Assembly: GCA_001792895.1 (NCBI GenBank)
Contig: MARA01000054.1
Span: forward strand, 124,001-188,000
Direction: 5' to 3'
Source: Lentinus brumalis
Taxonomy: Eukaryota > Basidiomycota > Agaricomycetes > Polyporales > Polyporaceae
DNA: 64,000 nucleotides
Shown here: positions 12,601 through 24,845 of the stretch, in pieces
Layout: every line of letters starts with the position of its first letter
Position numbering within the stretch: the stretch's first letter is position 1
The notes under the pieces: model-generated
Seen by the model: the letters and a program-made list of their open reading frames with translations, nothing else
Told to the model about the DNA's origin: nothing
The model's database searches: none
Program-made: the position numbers and the translations under genes

Positions 12601-14189
12601 AGCTCCGGCAGCACAGCTGGTACCAGTTCGGTGGTACCTGCTTCCCCTGAGCCCCGAGTGTGCTCGAGCTTGAGTATACATATACATGTGGGGTACGGTC
12701 GTGTACGTGGTCCGTATCCCTCCCCGGGCATCTGACTTCTCGCTGCTTCATTCGCACACCAACAATGTTCCCCAATGCTGACCGACCCTCATTGCAGACA
12801 TGAGTCGTATGGTGATTGATGTGAGTTCACGCGAAAACTCTCCGACCCGCAACAACGCACGACGCTCCAAGTTACGCAGTCGATCGAAACGCGCACCCCC
12901 GACGGGAGATGTCATCGAGTTGACGGACTCTGACTCTGAGATCCTACCTGGACCCTCAACGCGTCAAGGATCGCGCCGGAGCAACACATCCGCAGCGTCG
13001 CAGCGGCGTAAAGAGAAGAAGAGGGCTGAACCAGTTGCTGGACCATCTGGTGCGCGTAATGCCGATCCCCCGCGTGCGGCCCCTCGGGCTCCCACTCCCC
13101 CGTTGCCGTTGTTCCTGCCTGACCTCGACGATCCATTCAACCTCAACCTGATGGCGCACCTGCGTGCGCCCGCTCCCGCTCCCGCTGCCGCACCTGAGCC
13201 TGTTGCACATGCGCCTGCACCTCATGTTGCTGCTGTACCACTAGCAGAACCTGACCCGGAGCCAGCCCCAGTCGTTGTCGAGCCGGAGATGGTAGCGGAC
13301 GAGGATATTCCCTTCGATGCCTACGTCGCTCAGGTGCTCGAGATCATCCCTGATGTCCTGGCGGCACACGTCTTCTCGCTCATCGAACAACACTACCCGA
13401 CCGCGAAGGACAAGGTCGTCGAGACTGTCCTCCATGTGCTTTTCGAGAACCCAGACTACCCGAAGGCGGACGCGAAGGGTAAGCGGAAGCGGGAGGAACC
13501 GCAGGAGGAGCGTGTGGTCAGGCCGAAGATCGACTACGGTAACAAAGACCGCGTATTCGACCGCGGGATGTGGTATACTCCTCTCGCGCTGGTGAGTGGT
13601 CGCCTTTGTCACCCACCGCTGTCGTTGACGTCGGACCCAGGAGCAACTCGAAGCCGAGTTCTCGGACATACCCACTGCGCACATCCGGCAGACGTTCCAG
13701 GAGCACAACCTCCTCTATGCGCCGACGTATCTTGCGCTGCTCGAGCAGCAACGGAGCAATGCTCCGCCGTACAGGGCGATGGCCCGCCCTCGACATAAGG
13801 GTAAGGGTAAGCGCGTGCAGAAGCACGAGGCCGAGCTGGAGAAGGAGATGCAATGGATCAGGGAGAAGCTGGATGAGGAAGAGGCGAGGCGCGCTGCGGA
13901 GGTCGAAGAGGAGCTGAGGTTGGAGGAAGAAGGCGGGATCGAGTGCGGGTGCTGCTTCTCGGAGTATCCTTTCGTGCGTGCCCCATACCCTATCGCATCT
14001 AGGTCTCTCTCACACCGGCGTTCAGGACAAAATGGTGCAGTGCCCGGAGGCACACCTGTTCTGCACGACGTGCATGATGTCGTACGCCGAGACGAAGCTC
14101 GGCGAACATGACGCGCAGATCGTGTGCATGGATCAGTCTGGGTGCAAGCTGCCATTTCCCGACTCGGAGCTGCGGCGGTTCCTCAGCCC
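9691..14189 (+). repeat. Large direct duplication, right copy
   Basis: This is the second copy of bases 1-4498. It continues without a break into the rest of the RBR ligase gene, so this is the copy with the original 3' context. Bases 9691-12799, upstream of the ligase start, hold no recognised gene. A pyrimidine-rich tract at 10568-10640, followed by an ATG at 10638 and a GT donor near 10788, could mark a small transcript, but there is no supporting similarity. Confidence 0.97.
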
Positions 14190-15881
14190 TAAACTGCTCG
14201 AGCTGTACGAGCGCGTCAAGCAACGGAAGGAGATCGAGGCCGCGGGGCTGGAGGGTCTAGAGGAGTGCCCGTTCTGCGAGTACAAGGTCGTCATCGAGAA
14301 CGAGAACGAGCGCCTGTTTCGCTGCGAGAACGAGGCCTGCGGCGCGGTGACGTGCCGACAGTGCAAGAAGCTGGTGAGTGTCCGCTGTCAAACTCTGTCT
14401 CTTGCTGCTCGCTGTTCGTTGCTGTTGCTTGTTGCGCGTTGTTTCGGTCTGGCTGGGACCGTGTGATGCTCCACGACTGGCACGTTTCACGCGCGACCTT
14501 CCCTGTGCGACGTCTATCCGACGCTGCCGGGCTCAATCTCTCTATGGAAGGCCGAGTTGCTAACAATCAACCTCTGCTCGCTCCGATGGACATCAGGATC
14601 ATTTGCCGAAGGGTTGTCAAGGTGCGTTCTCCTTGCGTTCATGTTGGTGGTAAGATGCTATCGCTGACGCGTCCCGATCCGCCGACCTCTATCGGACGAG
14701 CAGAAGTCGACGACGACAAGAAGCTCGGTGTGCGACATGCGATCGAAGAAGCTATGAGTGCGTTTTCCGCCGATAGGTGGTTCTGTTCTTGTGTCTGACA
14801 ACTGACTGCGCTTCGCAGCTGCCGCTCTGATGCGCAACTGCCCCAAGTGCAACAAAGGTGCGTTCGCATGCTTTTTCGACGGAAATTTGTGAGGTATGAA
14901 CGCCGTCATTTCTTTGTGCGGTGGTGCTCCGATGTTCGCGTGCAGCATTCATCAAGGAAATGGGGGTGCGTGGACACACATGTATGTCTGGCCTCGTCTA
15001 GGAAAACTCATGATTTCCGCGTTCGTATATTCAGTGTAACAAGATGACATGTCCAAACTGCCGAACCTTATCGTGCTACATCTGCCGCAAGGTGATCGTT
15101 GGCTACGACCACTTCGCACAGGTGAGTGGTTACGCGTTGTTCCCTCGTCTCGTCTGCCAAGCCCGCTGACACTCGTAGCAGCCTCCCCCGTACACAGGGA
15201 GGGCCGATCCCAAGAAGTGTACTCTATGGGACGCTTCGGTAGAAGGACGTCATAGCGACGAGGTATGAAGACAACCCGCTATCGCTGTGTATTGGATCAC
15301 CGATGCTGACGCACGCCCAGGTCACCGCTGCCGCCAAGAGAGCGCTCGAGGAGTACAAGCGCACGCATCCGGAGTTCGACGAGAAAGACATCGCCGTCGA
15401 TCTCCCGCCCCCGCCGCCCGCCGGGCCATCGCATCCGGCGCACCCACACGGACGGGGTGCATTACCTGTCCCGCAAGTCCATATTCCCATACCTCCTCCC
15501 CGATTGCCTGGGTTTGCTGCTCGTCGCGGCAGAGGACCTGCTCAGCCGGCTCGTCATGACCCCTTCGGAATGGCTGGTGTTCATCTGAACCTCGCCGGTG
15601 CCCTCCCAGCACCTCATGCTCACAGGCCACGCCGACAACCCGCGCAAGTGATCGAGCACCAGCACCAGCACCATCACGCCGCGCCTGTGTTCAACGTCCA
15701 GGTGCATATCAACCCGCCGCCGGTGCAGGCTGGCCCGGCGTATCCTGCACCTATGCCACCGCAGGGTCCGGTCTTCCAGCCGCCTCCGAACATACCGCCC
15801 ATGCCCATGCCCATTCCGGGGATGGCTAGGGCACCGGCGCCGCTGCCCCGACGGTCTGCGCGCAAGCGAGCTGGACGATAG
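12800..15881 (+). CDS. RBR-type E3 ubiquitin ligase (RNF216/TRIAD3-like) with SUMO-interacting motif
   Basis: Ten exons, all joining in phase: 12800-13591, 13641-13973, 14026-14373, 14597-14621, 14704-14757, 14819-14857, 14946-14965, 15035-15121, ~15179-15262 and 15321-15881; about 780 aa. RBR ligases take ubiquitin from an E2 onto a RING2 cysteine and then onto substrate. Seen in order: a SIM-like motif VIELTDSDSE (residues 38-47), a Pro/Ala-rich linker, a CUE/UBA-like segment (about 175-230), a charged coiled-coil stretch (about 310-365), RING1 (ECGCC...HLFCTTC), IBR (CPFC...RCENEACG...CRQC...DHLPKGC) and RING2 (CPKC...GCNKMTC). The catalytic cysteine should be Cys538, the first codon of exon 8. 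A Pro/His-rich low-complexity tail ends with a basic patch. Layout and DHLPKGC resemble RNF216. A truncated copy lies at 3109-4498. Confidence 0.93.
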
Positions 15882-17428
15882 GCGGGTGCGTCATTATGTC
15901 TTGGTCGTGCGCAACTGCGACTGCGTCCTGATGTGAGATCTGCAGGCGTTATCGTCCGTCCGTACCATTCGGCCTCGGTGTCTATTGGTCAACTGCAGGT
16001 CTTGCTTGGTACATGCGGAAGACGATAAGTAGTGTTGCATCTCATATGTTACAGCTGTGTACCCTACGAATGTCTTAATATCGCTGAACATTTTTAATCC
16101 CGTCTAGCAGCACGACCCACGTTCGTCGTGCGGTGATCTGGATCCTGACGGCGGTGGACACAGTGAGCATGCGCAGCCGCGCGATGCAGCCAAGAACAAC
16201 GGCAGCGATGCCAAGGCGCGAGGACGGTGTTCTAGTGGCGCGCGTCGAGGGCGACGGAAGCAACAATCGTTCATCTCGGGATGCACAGGCGAGGTATGTT
16301 TGACTTGGAGGTGAGACGCGTTGCGATTGGCCATCACGGTATGCGAGGGGTGTTCGTCGACCCGGACGTCGGGTGTTGCGTCAGATGCGTCTGACGTTCG
16401 TGCTCTCTGGGCACTGGCGACCGCATTATCTTCTTCTGCCTTGCAGCAGCTTCGTGGGGGTTACGAGCGACGAAGGCATTCCACGCGCGAAGGCCGGTCA
16501 CCTTGTCCGCAGCGAGAAGGGCTTGGGTTTGGTGACGGGACGGGACGGGTTGATCGAGGTCAAGAACTGGTCGGGTATGGGAAGAGAAGCGCCAGACTAC
16601 CGCCGGGCCACGAGATCCAGCGGAGATCTTGCTGCTTATCTCCCGCCACGTCGACGCCGTCCACAACCATGGCCTCGTTTCACCTTCAGCTGCCTTCAGA
16701 ATTAATTGATGGTCTCTGCCAGCACGCAGCGACGGAGCGCGATGGGATTGCGCAGCTGGGATTAGTGCTGCAGCGCATGCAGTAGCTATAGCCGCACAGC
16801 TCGTCATGAAACTCCAGGACGATGACCACAGGTGATCTCCGCCTGGGAAGAAGACGCGACGGATGCGTGAAGACGAGGCGCAGCACGACGACTCCACCCA
16901 TATCAGCACTTTGCGCACGACATCTCGTCGAGACAGCCCCGAATCCATCCTTGGCTCGAGGCCCCCATTGGCCGGGCCAGGGCTTGGCGAGTCGCACCGC
17001 CCGCACCAACGCGTCGCCTTTCGACTCGTTTGGGCCCGCGAAGTCGACAAAGGCCTAGCCGACACTAAGCTTGGTCTCGTCCTGTGTAATTATATATGGC
17101 CGAGGGCACGGGCCTTGTCCACCTGTCGAGCGCTGTGCGTCTTCGGTCCCCTGCCTGGTGCGATTCGGTTCTTTCTTCTGTTCTTCTGGGCTTTTCGCGG
17201 CGTGGTCTGCAGCGTTACTCCCGCTCCGTCTATCGCATTGCCTTTGCGTATAAGTGGCTTCTCGCTTGGTGCGCTTATATCTCGCCACCCTTCAATTCTC
17301 CCTCTCACCCCCCCCTTTCCCCTCTAGCCGCATTTATTGCCCCTGGTCTTGGGTTTTTCTTTTCGTTCCGTTAGAACAACCTAGACCTTCAACAAAACTC
17401 GAAGTCGATCTTCGTACTAGACATCGAC
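15882..17428. other. Intergenic region upstream of the TDT transporter
   Basis: No gene is recognised. A 243-codon open frame on the minus strand (16334-17065) has no family signature and no splice context. The right part is the promoter of the transporter: TATA-like words at 17249 (TATAAG) and 17275 (TTATAT) and a strongly pyrimidine-rich tract at 17286-17340, before the ATG at 17429. Confidence 0.6.
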
Positions 17429-19434
17429 ATGGAGTACTACAACAACCACCAGACTCACAACCTCGCGCTCCCCGAGCGGGCGGGACAACCTCGCCCAACA
17501 GCGTCGCCTGAACCTGAGCCTTCCATCAAAGTCAGCCCGCTCGCGCGTCGTATTCATGGTTGGAGCTGGCAGGCGGTACGTCGTTCTTTCTGCTCGTTCT
17601 GGTGGCGTTGGTCATCCTAAGCGCCCCCGATCGTCCACAGTTCCCAATCGGCATGGGTACAGGAGCAGTCTACGTGACGATGTCCGGGCTCAAGCAGCAC
17701 TCGCAAGTATTGACGAATGTCGAGACGTTCTTCTACTTCCTGAACATCGCCCTCTTCGTCTTGAACACCACGACCCTTCTGCTGCAACTCATCCGTACGT
17801 TCTGCCCCTGTCCGTCCGCGTGCTGTAGTCGTGTGACTCATGCTTTGCACTCCAGTGTACCCCAAGCAAGCCCTTCGTCTCATCAAAGACCCTGTCAAGG
17901 GTATCTTCGTCCCTCTTGTCGTGCTGTCGTTCGCTACCATCTTGATCGGTACCATAAAGTACGCTGTTCCAACCGGACACGTACACCCGGGGTTCATATA
18001 CGCCCTGTTCTGGTACGTGCACGTTCGTCATTGGGGATAGGCACAGGTACGAACTTACCATCTGCTAGGGTCTATGTGGTCTTTGCGTGCCTCGTCTGCT
18101 TCCCCATGCTCATGGTGTGGTTCAACTCTCCCCATGATCTCAAAACGTTCACTCCGGCGTGGGCCTTCCTCGTACGTTCAGCACCGTCCGGGCCCCAAAT
18201 CGGCACTGATAGACTTCTTGTTCCTGTTCGCTGTGCGGCGATTAGGTCTTCCCGATGGTGAGTGTCTCTCATTCCGATGCGCATCGGAGGCCGTGCTAAC
18301 TTTGGACGAACCAGATGCTTGTCGGTGTAGTTGGCTTCAATGTGCTGGACGTCATCCCCTCGACAGAGCAGCGCGCCATCGGCGTCCTGCTCACATCCTA
18401 CGTCTTCCAAGGTTCGTTCACTACCCTCGCCCTCGCCGGAGCGCATAGCTAAGCGGTATCGTGTGTTTAGGTCTTGGCTTCTTCATGACCTTCTTCTACA
18501 TCTGCATATACATCATCCGGTACGTACCTCGCCGGTCTCGCAGCGCTTCGCGGCTCGTGCTGACGTTTCTGCGCCTGTTTAGCATCATGACCGTGAGTGG
18601 GAACATTGCGAGCGCCCGTCAGCTTTAGTGACATCTCCGAAACAGACGGGATTCATGGATGGCCACCAAGCCAACGGGGCATTCGTCGCTGTCGGTCCCC
18701 CCGGATTCACTGCGCTCGCCCTCATCAAATTGGGAGCAAAGGCACGGGAGATGTACGTCCTCTCGTCATGTACGCTTTTTGGGCACTTACTGATTTCCGG
18801 TACCGGCCTTTGTCCTGCTCGTTGACGCGCACTGCAGTCTACCGGCGCATGGTCTGGTCAGCCCCGCTGCCGGAGAGATCTGGTTTGCGACGTCCGTTAT
18901 GTCAGGCCTCATGCTCTTCGGTCTTGCGCTGTTCCTGTTCTTCTTTGGCCTCTTTCCTTACTGGTTCAAGGTCCACAAGCACCTCAAGGAGATTCTCGGA
19001 TGTGAGTCCTGCCCCGCGATCCTCGGGGCGCTTCCAGCCATACTGACTGCGCTCGTCTTCTCCCAGGCTGGGCCCTGACCTTCCCGAACGGTACGTCGCC
19101 GACGCGCCTGTCCAGATGGGATGCGTACTGACACCGCGCGCTCGCAGTTGGCTGGATCTCGACGATCCGCGTGCTCGGAGACACCTTTGAGCTGGAGGGG
19201 TTCTTCACCTGGCATCTCATCATGACTATCATCATGTGCACGGTGTGGGTCGTCCTCTTCGTCCTCACGGTCGTCGCGTTCTTCAAGGGCAAGATCTTCC
19301 TCGCGAAGCCCGAGGAGGTCATCCAGGACTCGGTCGACCGCAAGATCTTCTTCTCGCCCACCTCCTCCGCGCGCTCGTCCTTCCAGGGCGGCGCGGGGTA
19401 CTCGTACAACAAGGAGGCGGCGAATCATGTCTAA
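17429..19434 (+). CDS. TDT-family transporter (malate/C4-dicarboxylate or sulfite efflux type)
   Basis: Twelve exons joining in phase (17429-17575, 17641-17794, 17856-18012, 18069-18171, 18246-18257, 18315-18411, 18471-18519, 18583-18592, 18646-18752, 18838-19001, 19067-19090, 19148-19434); 436 aa. Exons 5 and 8 are only 12 and 10 nt. The protein has about ten hydrophobic helices and the family hallmarks: IHGWSWQA before helix 1, PIGMGTGAVY, LKTFTPAWAF, the long GHQANGAFVAVGPPGFTALAL loop motif, and a TFPNVGW segment near the end. This family (tellurite-resistance/dicarboxylate transporters, with yeast Mae1 and Ssu1) moves malate, other dicarboxylates or sulfite across the plasma membrane; the substrate cannot be read from sequence. 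The cytosolic tail is Ser-rich. Confidence 0.94.
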
Positions 19435-19547
19435 GGGCCCCATGTCCTGAGCCTCGCCCCCGACTGGTGAGCCCGCACGCATGTGGTCGTGGGGCCAGCG
19501 GCCTGCAGGTGGCTTCGCTTCGTCTCGTAAACCTCGCGCTCCCCTCC

Positions 19548-19570
19548 TGAGTGAGTGAGTGAGTGAGTGA
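19548..19570 (+). repeat. GAGT tetranucleotide microsatellite
   Basis: About five tandem TGAG/GAGT units lie just downstream of the transporter stop codon. Confidence 0.9.
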
Positions 19571-19795
19571 TACAGCAGTCGCCTGCGGTGCATTGCTGCC
19601 ACCATACCTGACCCCCGCTTGTGCTCTACCGGCGGGGGCAGCGCACCGTTACCGTTCTTTCCCTTCACTATCGATGGACATAATAGCTTGGTTGGATTCG
19701 ACACGCACATAGAGGAGCATCACACAGACGGACGCTCGGACGATTTTCACATCTTGGTCCCGTAGATACTTAGAGAGTTTTCTTGCTGCTGCGCA

Positions 19796-19815
19796 TCCCC
19801 CCCCCCCGCCCCCAC
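19796..19815 (+). repeat. Poly-C tract
   Basis: A run of about twelve C followed by G and more C. Such runs are prone to length errors. A triple ATTGC repeat follows at about 19865. Confidence 0.85.
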
Positions 19816-22800
19816 GCCACGACGCTCGCATGGACATACTTGCATCATTTGCCTAGAAGAACTATTGCATTGCATTGCACCTTTTTAGATTGTGAACAGT
19901 ACTTTGGGTCTCTGTCCGCTGTTCCGTATCCTGCCGCTCGCTATACATTACTTGTTCGCACCGCACGTCATTGACATATCGCGTCTTCCTCATCTATTGC
20001 CACGGTGCATCCGCCCCCGTAATGTTGCACGCCGTCATACCCCGAGCTCGTTCGTGATTTGAGCTTACAGACCATCGACTGCCATGCTAGTAAGAGTTCG
20101 GAGCCTGTGTCTGCGTCGACCCCGGAAGGCTGTATACAGCATGCACAGCCGACGAAAAATTTCCCGCACGTAATTCCGTCGAGGCGGCGACTCGGCATTA
20201 CGGGTGGTTCCCGACCTCAAACCCTCATACTGACGTCCTGCCACCGCGCATGTCTTCCTCGAAGGACCTCACGTCACACTCGGTGTTCAATGTCGAAGTT
20301 CAACTATCAACGTTCAACCTCAGCCTTAGCCTCGTGCCAAGAGGTGCTGCTCCGCTGAAACGTTCGACGCTTCCTGTCATGATGCCGTGTCGAGCCTGAG
20401 CCACACATTGGCATATCTGCGGTATGTCATGATGTCAAGTGCTGCGCCAGACGGACGGACGTGAGCCGTCGCAGCGGTCCCTCCGGCCTCCATTCGTCGC
20501 TGTACTACTCGTATGTGCGCGGCCGTGCTCCAAGTTGGACTTCGTGGCTTCCTCAGACTGCTGTCACGCAGCAGCCTCCGGGACCAGGGAACGATCGCTG
20601 GCTCGGATGCACATCGCAGCCCAGCTGTGCCGCTGCGATCTCGCCCTTCGTCTTCCCCGCAGTTGACTCTACTCGCCATCCCCCCATCTGCCGCAGCTGT
20701 CCGACCGCAGGGGGAGATGCGCAGATGCGAGGTGTGAGGTGTGACTTGCGATAGCGGTGGATGCCGTTCGTCTGGGTCCCCGGAGGCAGGGCGATCAGGT
20801 TCGGTTGCAGAAACATGAACCGTCTGAAGTGTTTGGATCGATCGCAGAACCGTCGGGGTGAGAGCAAGGACACACACAGGGAAGATTGTGGTTCAAACTC
20901 ACGGTTCGCGAAGTTGGGAGCGGGGCAACTTCAGCGGGAGCGGTCCCGCGGGCTCGCGGAGAGTGTCTCGAAGAAGTCAAGTGCTTCTGCGACACTCCGA
21001 GCGCAGTCGTCCCCCGCGGATGTTGGCGGAACGTCTGACGGTGCGTCGGGTCCTGTGAACGAGCCTGTGAACAAGACCGGTATACCACATGCTTCGAGAG
21101 CTCATATATCATGGTCGTGAACCTTCTGTACTGACTAGCTCCGCCGCTGCGTGAATACGCCGGACTCTCCGTGAGTGACCGAGACGACATGCTGGGACGT
21201 CCGATCTGTATTATTCCACTCGACAGACCGATGGACGCGTTGGTAGACAGACGGCTTGCGGGAGACTAGCCAAAAGCTATGTCGACATGATTCCTCCCCG
21301 TGCACACGAGCACGAGCGAGCGAGCGGACGTGGTGTCTAGCATGTGGGACATGTCAGGATCGAGCGGACTCGGACCCGGGGCGCTGAAGGGCGCACTACG
21401 CATTTTTCCTGTTTGAGACGGACCGTTGTCAACTCATGCGGCCCGGAGACGTTCTGTGCTTACTAGTTCGGCAAGCGTATATTGTCCGGCCATGCCGTGA
21501 GTACGATCGTCGAAGACACGGTGGCTGGTCCACTTAGGGCCGCAGTTCTTGCAACACCGGGGTGTGGTCTGTGCTTCGCCCGTCGGACTGTCCAGCTGCA
21601 TGTTCGAAGGACGAGTTCGAGACGCATAGCGGCGACAGCAGAAGGTGCGCTGTACACTCCGGCTAGGATCGGAGCAACGAGAGTCTGGTAGAAGAGGTTT
21701 GTGCGCAGTACCTGACTTTGTGAACAGAAAGGAAATCAGTGATGCCAGGGGGCCGGCTCGAATGCGGTTATACTCGTCATTTCGAGGACACACCGCTGGG
21801 TCGTGTGCATCAATTCCAGCTTGATAGACATCGGACAGCTGCGCCAGTCCAAGTTCCCGGACCACTTCTTCGTCATCTCTAGGACGTCGACGTCTGTTCG
21901 TACCTCCGAGCTCAAGTTCACGCTGCCCCGCCTTTGGCTTGTCCCCCCTGCCCCGCAATTACAGCGCACCGCCGTGAAAATTGAGCAGCTTGTTCATATG
22001 CCCCGCATCGGACAATGCATGTGGCATGGGGAGCATGGCGAACGTGTGGAGGGCGCTCCGAGCGACCGTAGATTGCAGGATGGTTTGTCCGCGAATCGCG
22101 TAGAGTGGGTCATCGCAAGTAGACATCGCACTGCCAGCACAGCACGCACGGCGGTCGCCGCTTGAAATTCAATTATGTCGGGGGGCGCCAATCAGGATTG
22201 GCCATATCTGGGTTTGAAAATGGCTCACGCCTCCCGCTGCTCAAAATCGCCGGGGGCGCAGCGCGCTGCAGCGCCTCGGACCGCTCCCGAAAACTTCGCT
22301 TCCTATGGTGGCCTACCGCGCGCAAGTCTACAGCTGAGCGCCACCGGGTCGTGGCGACTGGCATGCCGAGCCGCGTGTGCAGTGCGCATTAACGCAGACT
22401 CGCGACTAACTTACTGGCATGCGTGCGTTTGAGGCGGGAGCGGATGACAACATCCACCGAGCTTCGACACGGCCCTGGTCCGATAGTGAACCTTCTCGGG
22501 GTCAGGATTGCGTCGGCACTCTTCACATTGTCAATGTGGTCGAAACGAGATGTCCGTTTTTTCACACGTTGATATTCTTCCTCGTCAAGAATTGAGCTGA
22601 ACGCCTTGCCTTGTTTGCAGACACATGACCATCGTGATGCTGCATGCGACACCAGATACGTCGCTCAACCGCCGACAGGATCCACGGAAACGACAAGGTT
22701 CGCGCGATGGGCGATTGACGAAGCTCAAGCTCATCTTCAGATTCGTCCGCCACCGGCAGCGCTCCTGCTCGCATGGCGCCCGGCCGTCGAACAGCCCAGG

Positions 22801-23354
22801 GTCGCGGATGCATATCGTAAGCACGCTTCGTTTGGATCCCTGGGCCGAATAGTGCGTCACTCGCATGGCGGCGAGGACACAGTAGCCGGTTCCATTGCTC
22901 TCACTCTGTCCGAATGGGATCACAGCAGCTCCGGCGTTGTGCAAGATGCACGATGCGCGTCTTCTCCCCCGTACGTTGCCGCACCGCACCGGATCACAGA
23001 ACCTGGCAGGAGTTCTCCTTCTCGTGCTATCCCCAGCTTCGCGTTCAATGAGATGATTGTCATGCGATGCATGTTGGCTCTCGCCACCCGAACGTGTGGC
23101 TCCGCCCAGTTAGCGCGACCGTGGGCGGACGAGGCCATCTCCGACGAATCTGTGAGGCGTGCTAGTCGGTGTGCATTATCGCTTCCTCTTGCGGTTCAAC
23201 CTTCCGTCAACTTGGCGCTCGCAATTTGGTTCATATGCCGTATGTGCCCTCCGTGGTTCGCCACACACCTCCCACATTCTCCCTTCCGCATTCGTGCCTC
23301 CCTCGGTGCGACTCGTCCCCGTCCAGTTCTCTCCGCTGTCTGTACATACCCGAG

Positions 23355-24845
23355 ATGCCGTCCTCTCCATCGCCGTCGGGCGCATTCCAGACCATCCTCT
23401 CCGGTCGCAAATGTTATCGCATGTCCAAGGACAAGAACGAAGTCGTGTGGCCGCCGCATCTCGAAGCTGCTCTCATGGAAGGTACGTCCACAATCACTCC
23501 CGACGATGACGATTGCACGGGTAGTTGACCGGCGCGTCGGGCAGGCCTCGAGAAGTACTCTCCTGCCGAGTCCAAGTCCCCTCGGGGACTCACTCGATTC
23601 CCGAACCGCAACAAGTTCATCTCGGAGTACATCCTCAAGAAAACGGGCGAGATACGGACTGCGAAGCAGGTCGGGAGCCGCATCCAGCAGCTCCGCGACA
23701 CCAGCGCAGGGAAGCACAGTGAGTCTCTTCTTCTCAGCTGCGTCCCTGCCTGGATATTCTGCCGTTTCGCCGATCGTTGACCTCGTCGACCATACTTGCA
23801 GTCATGAAGGCCATATCTGATCGTCACTACGACATGATGCACCCCTCGAGACCGACGAACGATATGAACATGTCCGACGGCTCGGCGAGCGGCAGCGGTA
23901 TGATGGGTGCCGCCGTCAATCACGTCTGGATCAGCGTACCCCCATCGAACCAGCCGTGGCCTCTGTCCAACGGGACCTACGGCCAGCCCTCGCCCTCGCG
24001 CCCGAGCGAGGTGAGCGTGCTCGGGCACTCGGCGTACCAGTGGATTGAGCCGCGGTCCCTCCGCACGATCGACCCCACCGTCACGTTCAAGTCCATCTCC
24101 CCCCTCCCGCTCTTCTCCAGCTTCAGCGTCATCTGCGGGAACACGGTGCTGCACGTGGACCAGCCAGCCGTAATGGGTGTGCGCGACGCCGCGGACGGCG
24201 CATCGTACCTCCATTACACGAAGCTCGCCCCCGGGTACTGGGACACGCTCTGCAGCTGCGCAGGTATGTCACTTCTTCCATACCACGTCGCGTGCTTCCC
24301 TGACTCCCGCCTCTTTCTCCTGTTGCCTGTCTGCCTGTGCCGTGATATCAGACCTCTCGTCGTACACCGTCATTCAGGAGATCACGAAAGAGGGCGCGGA
24401 CCTCGGCCAGAAGCCCGTCGAGGTCATGGCCATCCACTACCACTTCACGACCTCGCCCGCGGGCGCGCTGTCGCCCTTCGCACTGAACGACGATCTCGAA
24501 GTGCGTGCGCCCCTTCCCTCCTTCCTCCTTCGCAGCTTCTGACGCCGTTACGTTTTCTCCCGTGAACAGAACATCGACTACGAGACGGACGAGGCGCCAG
24601 GGTACATGAGCACATGCTCGGACGGCGCGTACGCGAGCGACAGGAGCAGCTCGCCGTCGTACAGCACCCCGTCTGGGTTCCAGAGCCTGCCTCTGAGCCC
24701 GACGGACTGGGTGCCGAGCCAGGACTGGGCGTCCGTGATGGCCGCGCAGCAGTCGCAGGTCGCCCAGTTCGCGTATGGCTATGGCTTGCAGTCGCAGCCG
24801 CAGTATTCGCCGCCGCACTCGAGGAGCTGGCCACCGACGATCTGA
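23355..24845 (+). CDS. TEA/ATTS-domain transcription factor
   Basis: Five exons joining in phase (23355-23481, 23545-23718, 23802-24263, 24352-24500, 24570-24845); 395 aa. The N-terminal part (residues about 25-100) is a TEA/ATTS DNA-binding domain: VVWPPHLEAALMEGLEKY forms helix 1, GLTRFPNRNKFISEYI follows, and KTGEIRTAKQVGSRIQQLR is the recognition helix. Fungal relatives are AbaA and Tec1 and the animal ones are TEADs; they bind CATTC-like sites and control development or filamentation. The middle (about 150-300) resembles a beta-rich partner-binding region; the C terminus is Ser/Pro/Gln-rich and may activate transcription. The start gives the TEA domain a short leader; an upstream in-frame ATG is not evident. 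Target genes are unknown. Confidence 0.92.

Larger units (their letters stand above)
19435..23354. other. Long intergenic region, no gene recognised
   Basis: Bases 19435-20000 are the 3' flank of the transporter, with simple repeats listed separately. From 20000 to 23354 I see only short frames on both strands with no family similarity. A 404-codon frame (22606-23820) is rejected because it overlaps the first exons of the TEA factor in another frame. A repeated GTTCAA word (20284-20325) and a purine/GA-rich run (21304-21333) are minor. This length is large for such a compact genome and may hold regulatory sequence of the TEA factor or a non-coding transcript. Confidence 0.5.

Noticed and set aside
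16334..17065. 243-codon open frame on the minus strand upstream of the transporter
   Set aside because: No recognisable domain and no splice context; it overlaps other frames and ends near the transporter promoter.
22606..23820. 404-codon open frame on the plus strand
   Set aside because: It overlaps exons 1-2 of the TEA-domain gene in a different frame, where the TEA signature is clear.
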